Part shown: piece by piece, positions 33,198-45,538 of the stretch
Position numbering within the stretch: the stretch's first letter is position 1
How the letters are laid out: each line of letters opens with the position of its first letter
From: Prinsepia uniflora
Taxonomy: Eukaryota; Streptophyta; Magnoliopsida; Rosales; Rosaceae
Direction of reading: 5' to 3'
Assembly: GCA_032719365.1 (NCBI GenBank)
Contig: CM064870.1
Span: 25,920,738 to 25,984,737, forward strand
Length of the DNA: 64,000 bases
Notes under the pieces: model-generated
Seen by the model: only the letters and a program-made list of their open reading frames with translations
What the model was told of the DNA's origin: nothing
The model's database searches: none
Position numbers and translations under genes: made by a program

Positions 33198-34389
33198 TGT
33201 AGGTGTTCTGCAGTCCTAGTTAGTGTGTTAATAGGAAACTGATTGATTGACAAATTAAAAGGCTTGGCAATCAAGTAATTAACCTGCTTCTACTACAAAA
33301 ACCAATCCTTCTAAAACGAGGACTAGCCTGCTCAATATAAAATCCAGGCAGTAATAGGAAATATTTCCAAATCTATGTAGGAAACAAACTTCTTGGCGAA
33401 AAAGAACAAAAAATAATGGAAATTATAATTGGATTTCGTTATTAATGTGCCCTTAATTAAAAATGCTTATGGATTTGTCTTTGTTTTTCACTCACTCAAA
33501 AATCAAATTTAACTATACAAAATACCGCAGCCGTTGAGTTTGTAAAAAATATACTTGTACCTTTTTATATATGTTCATGATGAAAATTTGATTAACTGGA
33601 CGCGACCCAATTTTTTTTTTTTTTAAAAAAAATCGAATTTGATTGAATTATAGGGTCATATTAGGAACTCTAGCTGGTGCTTCATGTTCAGGATTAGAGG
33701 ATGAAATTTGACTTTTTTCAGTTATAAATTTGGATTATTTAATAAAGTAAGGAAAATTTGGAGCAATAATCCCATAATTTTACCACAATGTTCAAAATTG
33801 TCTTTAAATTTTAATATTTCGTCCTTAAATTTTATCATAATGTATAGTCAATTAGTTCCTCCGTAAAAAAGTTGTCCATTTTTTTTAAAGTCTAATAAAA
33901 ATTTATCAAAATTAAAAAGTAAAATAAAAATAAAAAAAGGGCAACGAAACCCAATTAATGGCATTAAGCCACCAACTCTCATTATCTCCATCACGTACTC
34001 TCTCTACCTCTACTATCACTGAAAAACCTCAGAGACACAAAGAGAGGCCACCATGAAAATCAAACACCCTTCAATTCGATCGTGAGTCAACTATGATTGC
34101 TTCAACTTCATGATTTCTCAATTTCAAGTTTTTCAAATATGTTTCCATGGCAATGGCCCGGCCTCTATGTTCTCGGTTGTTCGAAGCTCTTCGATTTCTA
34201 CGTCGAGTCTGTTGGGGATAAACGGAAGAAAATGACTTTTAATCTAGGAAACTTTGATTGATTTGAAGAAGGCAGCATACAATATTTTTTTGTGATTTTT
34301 GGAATGGCAAAAGACACCTGGAAAACCATCAGACCTACCCTTAAAGAAATTGCCAGCATATTCTAGAAAAAAACGAGATTACAAATTAA
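33198..34389. other. Intergenic AT-rich sequence
   Basis: No coding frame or RNA gene recognised. It contains several A/T homopolymer runs (near 33610 and 33880) and a CT-rich stretch near 33995-34010. Confidence 0.55.
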
Positions 34390-35080
34390 CTTTCTATCAC
34401 CCCTCCTTAATTTGTAATATTCAACTGATTCTTGAACTTGTCAAACTTCTCCAAGGTTCCTGATTTTATTAGCATATCAGCTCGCTGATCATTGTTCTCT
34501 ATGAACTCCAAGCAAATTTCTCCTTTGCTGACCATTGGACTAATAAAATGTTGTCGAAGTTCAATGTGTTTAGAACGTGCATGAAACATTGGATTTTTTT
34601 TGTCATTGCTATTGCAGACATATTGTCACAATAGGGTTTTTAGGCTATTCTTGCTCTATCTGTAAATCATTGAGAATAGTCACACAGCTTCACATGCACA
34701 ATCAGCTTTTGCAATATATCCTGCTTCTGCAGATGATAAGGCCACTGTTTTTTGCTTCTTCGGGCCCCGAGAGATCATATTCGATCCTAGGAAAAAAAAT
34801 ATTCTAAAGTGCTCTTTTTGTCATCAAGAGAACTTGCCTAATCACAGTCCGTATATCTAATAAGCTTGCATTCACTTTCTTTCACATACTAGATCCCATC
34901 CTTTTTCGTACCTTGAAAAAATCCCAAGATTCTTTTTGCTGCTGTAAAATGGGACTTTCTTGACTCATTCATAAACCTTGAACTTACGCTAACCGAATGC
35001 ATTATGTCGGGCCTTGTGTTTGTGAGATAAATCAAAGAGCCAACTAGGCTTCTATGAATCTTTCACCGTTATGATGCACC
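34390..35080 (-). pseudogene. Ty1/copia polyprotein 3' fragment (RT tail and RNase H)
   Basis: On the minus strand, from about 35070: SLVGSLIYLTNTRPDIMHSV, then SRFMNESRKSHFTAAKRIL, RYTDCD followed by a stop, SSLDDKKS, and finally HARSKHIELRQHFI and FIENNDQRADMLIK, all in the order of the copia reverse transcriptase tail and RNase H. Stops and shifts interrupt it. After the last codons comes an AAGGAGGGGTGA-type purine tract near 34395-34410, where a 3' LTR would normally begin, but no LTR is recognisable. Confidence 0.85.
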
Positions 35081-35250
35081 TAGATGTTAATGGAATATGT
35101 TAACGTCGTTAGCATATTCTGTCAACTTTTGATAGTTGCCGTTAATTTTTAACGGCCGATCCAGTCACCAGAGTCCCAAAGGGACGATGGCCGGACCGCC
35201 ATCCACGGTGGCCGTTTTCTGTAAAAATCAACGGTTTTCAACCATATTTA
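35081..35250. other. Unassigned spacer ending in ATTTA
   Basis: 170 bp between copia remains and a solo LTR, with several GTTAA/TTAAC words. Its last five bases (ATTTA, 35246-35250) are the target duplication of the LTR that follows. Confidence 0.4.
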
Positions 35251-37359
35251 TGTGACGACCCGTCCCAAAATTCTGGGATTAATTAAGATTTAATTTTGGA
35301 TTAGCGAGGATAATCGGGGATTAGTCGAGGATCATCGAACGTTCAGGGCGAAATTACAATTTTGCCCCTAAACGAGGGTAAAAAGTATACTTTTGACCCG
35401 GGAGGTTCAATGCACGAGGACCAAGGACCGTTACGTAGATTGAGTCGATACGAGTTCACAGACAGGTGGCACGTCGAAATCAGACATTCGACAGGGAAGA
35501 TACGTGTCACGGAAGATTTTGGGAATTATATACAATAACATGTTTTACGAGGAAAAATGGACTTTCTCTTATGTGTGGGCCCTTGATATTTTTCCAGGCC
35601 CAATGGATGAATGACAAGTGTCACTCATCCATTGCTTATCACCCCACATACATGCACCTACCCCTTCATCTTTTTCATTCGAACTAACCCGAAACCCCCC
35701 AAACCCGTGCAAGCCAAAACACCACCCCACCATGTTCCTTTGTACTCTAGGTTTGAGAGACTGAAAGTGAACAAACGAGTTAGACGGAGAGACTGAACGG
35801 TTGAGCACGGCGGAGGTAAAAAAACCCGATAACCCATCTGAGTTCTAAATTTGATTTTTGAGTTTGGTACGTTTTTGGGTGGGGTTTGTACAAGCCTCTG
35901 AGGATCGAAAACAAGGGGTTTCGATGGCTGGACGACCCTGGAAGGGCGGCGGAAGCTTGGTCGTGGCTGGTGGTCCACGACAGCTAAATCTTAGCCCGTT
36001 TTAAGTGTTTTTGAAGCCATAGATCAATTAGGGTTGATTGGACGATCATACTGGAAGCAACGACTTCGAAAATGGTGGTCAAAAAAGGAAGAATGAACCG
36101 AGTTGGGTCGGCGCAACCTGAAACACTAAAATGGGTCGACCCAGACAGAGGACAGGGATGATGACATCATCGATGACGTCACATGTCAGGTCTGACATGT
36201 CAGTTGACACATGTTAGATGTCAGCTAACACGTGTCACGTGTCAGATGTCATTACTGACGTCAACGTTGACTTTGACTGCTGACATCAGCGTTGACTTTG
36301 TTGACGTCAGCATTGACTTTTTTCTTAACGTTGACCACAACTATGACCCTCGTGTGGGAATATATTTTGAGGTGGGACCAAGACCATTTTAAAGGTTATG
36401 ACGATACGAATCCAATGGTGGTGGTTCTTGATATGGACTTGTCTAGGTTGGTAGTAACCTTTCAGTATGTTTTGGATAGGTTTGGATGACCCAGAGAGGT
36501 TGGATTAGCTCGGAGAGGTTTATGGCACGCGTATCAAAGCGCGGCTTGAACGGTTTGTGAGTGGACTTTGTTTTATGAATATGATGCATGCATAAATGTT
36601 TTATATGTGTTTGTGAACATGTTTTGAGATTCCATGAGTGCATGTGATTTAAATATGAATTGTTTGGCATTTTTGGAGGAAAATGCGTTATTACACGTAG
36701 TTCGAGATATCTGTTTTATATTATGTTTAGGCTATGACCGAGTATGCTACGTGCTTGTGTTTTATTTGATTTCAAGGTTTCACGGAGAGGCATGAATCTG
36801 AGGAACTGAGTTACGGTTTTAAGAGACTTAACTGAGATGCGTGAAATTGAGATTCGGGCACGAGTCCCAGTTGAACGACCTTGACTTGATTGAAGTTAAG
36901 GGTGATTTTGAAAGTATTTTCGAAATGTGAAATGGTTTTCAGCTTTGGAAATATCTTTTGATCGTATGACACAGTTGTTTTGAGGTTTGACTTAGAGTAT
37001 AGTCAAACGCGAGATACGTCGGGCGGTGACCCAGTTATGAGTTTTACGAAAGATATTTCGGGCATGAGACCCAGTTGTAGATTTTATAGGATTCGAGGAA
37101 TCCTGAGATGTGAAGTGTTGTGAGACACTGGATTTCGGGCTGTGACCCATTTGATGACGTTTGGTGCTTGAGGCCTAATTGATGATGGCATTCGGGTTTG
37201 AGTCCCGGATGATATGACGCTGGCCTCCAGACTGCAGATGTGTTCCTTCCGGAGAGGTCACGATGCACTGTCTGTTGTCGAGCAACTGCTGAGATCGATT
37301 GATCGGCGATGTGTTCGTGATGATCTAGAGACGGTCGCGGCGAATGATAGGTTCACGGC

Positions 37360-40043
37360 TGTCAGGACCCACCCCGGTTTCACCGCGAAAACCGAGGTAA
37401 ATCCTGCTCCCGTTTGACACCCTGACACAACATCAACGTAAACTACTAAAGTAACACAGTCAGACACAGGAGAAACGATATAAAACATCCCGAAGTTAAA
37501 GGTTTACAGAGCATAGTCCTAAATACAAAAGGAAGAAAACAGATAACCAGTACACGCACACGGAAACTTTAAAAAACTCCGGGATCGCTCTCGTAAATTC
37601 TATGCCTCCGACGCTGCCTCGACGCCGAAACCCCGCGCTAGCTCCACGACTTGGAGGGCAATTTAAAAACAGAAGGTGTGAGTGGACCATAAATAAAGAA
37701 AAGTTTACAAAACCATTTTATAAGAAAACCAGGTTTGGCCCTCCATTTTGAAATCACATGCATAACCCAGTTACCAAAAACAATTCTAAATCACATGAAG
37801 ATCATCATAAAAACATTTTCAGAATCATTATAAAAACAGTTATAACAATCATATCATAAGCATCATAAAACCGTATCATAAAACATAAGTCTCAACCAAT
37901 CATTATCCGATCAAACCTGCTGGACCTATCCGAGTCTTTAAACTCCCGAGGCTTTAAACTCAATCCAGGCCTCAATAATATCCGAGTCTTTAAACTCCCG
38001 AATCTTTAAACTCAATAGGCCTACGGGGGAAATATCAATATATCCTAGTCTTTAAACTCCCGAGTCTTTAAACTCAATCTGGGCCCGTCCCCCGTCAAAT
38101 ATAACTCGGGTCTTTAAACCCAATATCCAGATCCAGCAAATCTAATCCAAACCATTTGAAAACCATTTCGAAATCCATATCCAAACCCGAATCTGAAATC
38201 ACTGGTCTGAAGCCCTTCCGACATCCAGAACCGTCATTCCGAACCCAAATCCGGAAATCCACTTTTCCAACTTTAAAACCAAATTTCTATTTCCGAAATC
38301 CGATTCTAAAACCGAAAACCTTAATCATCAAAATCACGTCTCAAAATCCATTTATAAGCAATCAAAACCAGTTATCATTTGAAAACCCCAAAACCATGGC
38401 ATCATAATTAGAAATCAAGCCTTTCTCGTAAAACGTGCCAAATACGTTATTTCTCGAAAAACGTGCAATTAAGTAAAATAGTTATAGCATATTCAAATAA
38501 CCATGAAATCACAATGAAAACCATAAAACAAGTAATTAAAAGCAGTTATGCATGCTCGAGTTTAAAGAAAAGGTTCACTCAAGTACGTTACTAACACATC
38601 TACGAAGGTCCACCTAATTTTCCCCAAAATCCCCGGGTCCTAAACGTAACGAACCGGAACCCTAAACCTTCGACCTCGAGGAACTAGCTTCAAACAACGT
38701 CTGAACAACCCGAAATCAATGCCAATAGACTCATCTCGACCCGTCACTATTCCGGACCGGCTTGGCCGGTTCTCCGCCGTCCCGCCACCATTTCCTTTCC
38801 TTTCTTCACCATCTTCATCGTCCAGTCCTCAGCAATCCAGTTCCCTTACTCAAACACCTCGACACAACCCCTAAGTCGTAGACTCAAGCTCGAACAAAAA
38901 CCCGAACCAGTCCCCTGTTTTCCCTTCCGGCCATCCAGGTCTTCCCCCGTCACGGTGTCGACCTTAAACCAATCCTAGGACCTTCCTAAGTCTCACCCAA
39001 CTCACCAAAACTGTCGACTCACACCCAAAACCCACGACTAATGGTTTGAAGCAAAACGGAAAAACAAAGTATTTGAACAGGAACGAGGAATTACCTGTGC
39101 TCCGGTCGCCGCCGTGAGCTCAGTCGTGAGGACACGACTCCTCCAGTCCACCTCCAGCCTCTAGACACCTCCACCAGCCTCGATTGGCCCCTTACCCGGC
39201 AGCACCTCCACTCAACTCCTCTCTGTTTTCTTTGGTTTTCCCGTGGCTCACACCTCACACACACACGACCACTGCACCTCCCAACCTTCTCCCTAGCTCT
39301 CTCACAATCTCTGGTCACTCACTCCCTCACCAAAACACACAAACACTCCCTTCATTAGATCGATTTTCTCTCCAACTCACCCTCTGTTTCTCTTGTTCGA
39401 ACACACACACACGGGCACAAAGTAAACACACACCGTGCACGGCCTAGAACCCACTACACACACTGCACGTGTCACCAATCCCATGGTCCCCTTCCAAAAT
39501 ATCCCCATCTCACTGTACACTTGTCCTGATCTGGTTGCACAATGCCCAAACAACCAAAAGACCAAAATGCCCTTCCTTTGAGTCCAAATGTACAATAATG
39601 CCACTACCTTCCTAGACCCGTAACTCACACACCCTAACTCCGATGAATACGTGCCGCCTGTCGTTAAACTCAGGACGACGAGATCTACCTAACTGTCCTA
39701 GGTCAACGTGTCAAAACCTGATCGTACGAAAAGTCAACTTTTCCCCCTAGTTTAGCCATATTACGAAAGTGCCCTCAACCTTTCGTACATCATAACTTCC
39801 TCCTCGGATGTCGGAATCGGGCGTGCCACCTGTCTACGGATTCGTGATTTCCCAAACTACGTCATAGTCATCGGTCAAAGTCCATTTGACAGCCCGAACG
39901 AAAATTCTACATTTTTCCCGAACTAGGGGCAAAATCGTCATTCTACGCTAACGACCCTATCGGAACCAACTAACCACCGATTAAGCTCACTAATCCTTTG
40001 CTAATCACCGTCTTAACCCTAATTCCCGGAACAGGTCGTTACA
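37360..40043 (-). mobile_element. Solo LTR nested in the 35251-40620 LTR
   Basis: 2684 bp, exact target duplication ACGGC (37355-37359 and 40044-40048). On the minus strand it starts TGTAACGACCTG and ends GGGTGGGTCCTGACA. Same subfamily as 6609-9600: two copies of the upstream module (about 39640-39775 and 39807-39950) and the GAGTCTTTAAACTC array at 37930-38125. Confidence 0.9.
37930..38125. repeat. GAGTCTTTAAACTC / GGGTCTTTAAACCC repeat array (second copy)
   Basis: Counterpart of the array at 7153-7360 in the sister solo LTR, with the same units and linkers plus private changes (GAGGCTTTAAACTC, GAATCTTTAAACTC). Confidence 0.75.
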
Positions 40044-40625
40044 ACGGCGACATTCTAGGATTGTGAGCGGTCCTCAGCTATACACACATGTGCTAGTATT
40101 AGAATCGTGACTGGCATTGAGGATGGGATGTGTTCCCACGTGTTCTATGATTTGGACTGAGGCTTCGTTCTGGTTTTTTTTTTATTTGGTTTTGGGCTGC
40201 GACCCTGTATGATTTAGTTTTGGGCTGAGACCCTACTGAGACGATGGCTTCGATTGAGAAGCATTTTTCACTGTGTTTTGCTTTGGGAAGGAATACATCT
40301 TACTTCCGAGAAAGTATTTGAAATATTGTTTTATGATGCATGCATGCTTTTACGTGAAGGGTATAAATGTCTTTTCGATATAAATGATTTTGATAAACTG
40401 TTGTTTTGTCCACTCACATATTTTATGGTTTTAATACCCTTCAGGTTGATCGCAGATGCGGGCTGTAGCAGAGATCGAGACATCACATGCCACCGCCGAT
40501 CCTGGAATACTCTGATGGACCCCGAGTGGGTTACGAGTTTATCCCTGATTTGACACGCGGTGTCAGACAGGTAAAGGCACGTCCCACGATAATCCAGAGG
40601 GATTGGGACGGCTGCTGTCAATTTA

Positions 40626-41502
40626 GACCAGTCGATTCGTGAACACAACGGGCTACCAAAAATCTACATTTTGGAACTAGAAACTACCTACACATTCTCA
40701 AAAGATGCATGCACATCACGGGTTATACTCGTTGCAAGAAGGGGATTTCAAATAGCTTAGAATAGCCAAGAAATTACCTATTTTCTCTAGATTCCGATGA
40801 CCCAGATTCCACATGCAATTAGCGTACTAGCACACTCTTAAGGCAAGGATTTCAATTAACTGGGTTTTAGAGTTTGATTTTACATGAGGAAACGTCAAAC
40901 TCAGTCGGGTCGAAGTCGGTTAAAAAACCAGGTCAGCGTCCCCTCGCATAAGAAATCACATGCATTCCACTAAATAACATCAAAATACAAAGATAAAAGA
41001 TGAACATGGACTTAGTTCTGTGAAACTCTGAGTCGTTCGAGCTCAAGAGCTTCGGGTTGCCGTCGGGTCCAAGATTGGGTCGAACTCGTCGTCTTGGACC
41101 ACAATGATTTTTGGGTTTCTTTGATGAGCTAGGTGATTGAAGGACGTTGAGACGAAGGTAAGGTGTCGTTTGGTTTGAGATTCGAGCTACTGGTTAGTAG
41201 ATGTTGCCAACCATCACGGGTCGACACTGTGGGTCGCAATTCCTCGCGGTGAGTTACGGTTACCTTGGACGAGTGAAGATGGAGGTGACGACGGGGTCGC
41301 CTGAGTTCAGGGAAAGAGCACTCGAGCATGGGGTTCAGTGTTTCGTGCTTCTCGGGATACAAGTGGGTCGTGCAAGCACGAAGGCACGAGCATGGTCGAG
41401 AACCTTCAACCAAGTTTTATGTGTTTGAGTTTGACATAGTAGAGAGGGTAGGCGTTGGGCCCTCAAATTGGGCTCATCCCCAAGGTAAAATTAACATGAG
41501 AT
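40626..41502. other. Unassigned sequence between LTRs
   Basis: 880 bp with no motif I recognise. Short frames on both strands overlap around 41129-41528. The product sequences are not familiar, and the mixed-strand openness suggests chance. Confidence 0.4.
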
Positions 41503-43360
41503 GTAACGATCCGTCTCGAATATCATAATTAAATATTAATGAATTATGAATTTAGTATGATTAATCGGGGATGAATTGTGAGAAATCGAACGGACGGTGT
41601 AAAATGACCGTTTTACCCCTAGATTTGGGCAAAATATTGACTTTTGACCCGGGAAATCAAACATACGAGGACCGAGGACCGTTACACAGATCGGGACGTT
41701 ACGAGTACGTAGACAAGCGACATGTTGAAATCAGATATCGAACGGGGAAGTTATGGTCATGGGATCGAAATCGGGAACTTATGTCTCGGGATTCGAATTA
41801 AATATTAATTAAAACAAGTTGGCAGATATTTTTATGTGGGGCCCTTGGATGAGTGACAAGTGCCACTCATCCCATTGGCCACTTTCCCTAAAAAGGGGAT
41901 CTTGTTTGATTGGGGAGATTAATTAATTATTAATAAATTATATTTTATAATATTTTATAAATTTTCTCACACATTTCTCTCTTCCTCCCCGCGCATCAAT
42001 CCTCCACCTTCCTTCATTTTCTTCTAAAAACCCGAACACCCAACCCTACTATAAAACCTCTAATCCTCATCATATGTATTGAGGGTATGAATGAAAGTGA
42101 GAGAGTTAAGGCCGACGGTGATGGTGGTGTTCACGACATCGACTATTATGGACAGTGGCCAGCAAAGCCATGAACGATAAGCACTTGGTTCAAAGTTCAA
42201 GAATGGGTTTTTGGTATTTTTGATCGATTCTAACTATTGGGATGTGTTCCTGGTGGATGTGTAGATGTATGGGGATCGAGTTCATGGCAGAAGGTGGCCG
42301 GAGGCAGGAGAACACGGCAGTGGGAACGATCATGGAGGGATTTCAATGGCAACCGGCCAAAACTCAAACCCAAGCCCTAAACATGATTTTGAGGTTCCTA
42401 GAAGCTAAATGAAGTCCCATGAAGATGTTTTTGCCCTTGGATGTGCTCAGAACATAGGGTGATTTTTTGGGCCGTGAATGGTATGCTGAACCACAATGAT
42501 TTAGGTTAGTTTTCGTGGATGTAATTGCATAAAACAACTCCTATTATAGATTAGAGAAGATTGGAGGAAAGAAAGAAGAAAACGGACCAATAAAATGGCA
42601 TGAACCAGTCACGCCAGTTCAGTTGGACCGACTGCACAAATTGGATAGTACCGGACCTGTCCAGCCGAGGTTGAAAAAGATAAACAGTCCAGCGCGTGGG
42701 CTCCACTCGCAGCGCTTGTGGGCGGCGCGTGGGGGCGCGTTGTGATGTTTTGGGGGAAGTGTTCAACATGTGTTTTCTTCTATTCTATGTAACAAACATT
42801 TTGGAACTGGTTTTGTGTCGATCGGACATCGTTTCGATATAGTTCGAGATGTCCGAAGGTTTAGGATCGAGTTTAAATACGTTTAAAAATCCCGGAAAAT
42901 TAGAGGGCGTTAATGAGAAGTTAACGAGGTAGTTAGTAAGGTCTGTGATGGTGATTTAGCTAGAGGAGGCTTATGGCATGCATATCGCGGCGGCAACGTA
43001 GGAAGGTCTGTGAGTGGACATTGTTTTCTAAACTATGATGCATGCATAATTGTTTTATATGTTTTACATATGTCATTTCTATGATGATGATTGTGGTATT
43101 GGTGATTTACATATTTGCATGTATTTCGAGATATTTTTCGTATTTACACGTATATCGAGGTTGATGGTTTTCATAATGGTTCAATGGTATGATTTTGGAT
43201 TTGGAAATATAAAATCGGGCTTGAGACCATTTGATTTACGAACTATCGGACTTGGAGTCCATTTGATTGAATGAGTATCGGGCAAGGGGCCTAGTTGGTT
43301 TATGAAATCGGGCATGAGGCCCAGTTGTGTGGATTACAATGGTTTTATGGAAATCCTAGG
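41503..43360 (+). mobile_element. Long LTR, left part (host of nested insertions)
   Basis: Starts TGTAACGATCCGTCTCG at 41503 and has the inverted repeat at 41847-41872 and the GGGC...GCCC hairpin cassette at 43210-43325. It breaks at 43360 in AAATCCTAGG and resumes at 51709 after the 43361-51703 element, where CGTAGCC...GAAATGGTTTT continues what the 16223-18918 LTR shows at 18047-18103. It breaks again at 51752. The remainder is not found in the window. Confidence 0.7.
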
Positions 43361-45032
43361 TGTAACGACCCGTTCCTAATTTTAAGGGTTAATTAGGGAT
43401 TAATGACGGATTAGCCTCGCTAATTAGGGACTAATCGGGAATTAGTCGAGAATTTACGGACGTTCAGGGTGAAATTACGATTTTACCCCTTAACGAGGGC
43501 AAAAAGTTGACTTTTGACCCAGGAGGTCCGATGGACGAAGGCTGAGGACCGTTACGTAGATCGCGTTGATACGAATTCGTAAACAGGCGGCACGCCGAAT
43601 TCAGACGTTGGATGGAAAAGTTACGGTTCACGGAAGTTTAAACGTACTATTACACGTTTTACGAGACGGGGGACTTTTGGCAGCAAGTGGGCCCCATATA
43701 TTTCAGACAGCACTAATGGATGAGTGATAAGTGTCACCCATCCATTGCCCATCTCAAACAGACACGTGCATACCGCCTTCCCCTTTGTGTTCGATCATAT
43801 CCCATTTCCCCACCAAACTCGAGCAACTCGATCAACCCAATCCAAAACCCCTCCCAACCTGATCTTATGTGAGGCCCAGAGAGTGAAGTGAGGATGTTTT
43901 TTTGGTGGTGTCTGGCCAGGACGGCGTCGCCGTGGACAGAGGTGGCAGCTCGAGCAAGGTAAGCTCGGTTTTGTCCAAATTCCATTATTTTTTATTTCAA
44001 TCATTATCGACGGTTTAGGTCAATTGGAATGGGCTTATTAGGTTGCTAGGAAGGCTTTAAGACGAATTTGGGTGGTGGTTCACGACTGAGAAGCCCTGAG
44101 GAAAATCTGGAAATGTCGAACCGTGAGGAAAACTCGGCCCGATGAGATTTTGATGGGTTTAGGGTCATGTAATTTCATCTATTGGATGTAACGAACATTT
44201 TGGGACTGGTTTCGAGTCGATCGGACATCGTCTCGTTATAGTTTGGGCTGTTCGAAGGTTTATGATCGAGTTTAAAAATAGTTAAAAATCCCAGAAATTT
44301 AGGGGCTTTAGTGAGGGGTTAATTAAGTAGTTAGTAACCCCCTAAAGTGATTTGGATAGGTTTGGGAACCCCGGAGATGACGATTGGCCCGGGAAGGCGT
44401 ACAGTGTGCGTATCGAGACAGCAGCTGGGACGGTCTGTGAGTGGACTTTCTTTTATGAATCGATGCATGCATAAATGTTTTATAAGTTTTATAATATATA
44501 TGTTTTGTGATGCCTTGAGTTAATTTTGTGTGTGTTTACGTATTGGCACATATTTCGAACTTTTCGGCCTTATACGTGCTTATACGCGTTTATGGTTTAA
44601 GTTTTAATGAAACGGTTTTGAAAAGGTAAAACTGGGCATGCGACCCATTTGGTTTTGGTTTTGACTCGGGCATATGGCCCTGTTGATGACCGATAGGTCT
44701 GAGTCGTAGTTGCGACGGGTGTTGTGTGCACGACGACGGTCGACGTGACGCTCGCCTCCAGACTGGGGATGTGTTCCCTCCGGAGAGGTCACGATGCACA
44801 TTCCGTGGTCAAGCAGCAACTGGAGGCTCGACTTCGGAGTGCTGACGGTATAGGAGAGCGATCGGCGACATGTGCACCATGTCCTAGAGATAGTCGCGGC
44901 AGTGATCTGTTCATGGCGACATAACGTCGTAGATCCTGGGGGTACACTCGGAGTGAGACACCGAGTAGTGTGCACACATAGAGATTTATCGTGACAGGTT
45001 ATGGAGTGAGCACATGAGGTGCCGAGGATGGG

Positions 45033-45067
<35 letters not shown>

Positions 45068-45538
45068 TGGATGAGTTTTCACTGAGATGGTTATGGGCTG
45101 AGACCAACGTGTATCGGATTTGGGCTGAGACCTTGTGTTTCATGATTTGAAGGAGACTCGTTCTTGGTTCCTTATTTTGGATTTTGGGCCAAGGCCCCGT
45201 GTTATACGTTTGAGAAATGGTTTGTTATACGTTTGAGAAATGGTTTTCGAATGCATGCATACTTTTTAGTAAAGGGCATAAAGGTCTTTTTATGAAAATG
45301 CTTTTATAAATTATTTGTTTTGTCCACTCACAGTTTTGATGTTTTGAATGCTCTTCAGGTTGATAGCGGATACAGGCTGTAGCAGAGACCGAGACATCAC
45401 ACTCCTCCTCCGGATCTTGGCGCTCTCTGGTAGTCCCGGTTGGGCTAATTACTAAAATTCCCAAGTCTCACATTTCGTGTAAGACGGGATCAGGCATGTC
45501 CCACGTTAATCCCGGGGGATTTGGGATGGGTCCTAACA
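43361..45538 (+). repeat. 5' LTR of the 43361-51703 element
   Basis: 2178 bp. Inverted repeat 43718-43743, donor-like CAAG|GTAAGC at 43959, (TA)n at 45034-45064, acceptor-like CTCTTCAG|GTTGATAG at 45358 (180 bp before the end). About 300 bp shorter than the 3' LTR, mainly from a gap after about 44160. Confidence 0.85.

Larger units (their letters stand above)
35251..40620 (+). mobile_element. Solo LTR interrupted by a second solo LTR
   Basis: TGTGACGACCCGTCCC at 35251 to GGCTGCTGTCA at 40620, with exact target duplication ATTTA (35246-35250 and 40621-40625). About 2.68 kb remains without the nested 37360-40043 insertion and its TSD copy. Landmarks: inverted repeat 35605-35630, donor-like GGAG|GTAAAA at 35816, ACGT-rich palindromes 36160-36330 and acceptor-like ACCCTTCAG|GTTGAT at 40444, 176 bp before the end. 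Confidence 0.9.

Noticed and set aside
40626..41502. A small host gene from overlapping ORFs near 41129-41528
   Set aside because: Frames on both strands are equally open, there is no splice-consistent model, no motif, and the stretch lies between LTRs.
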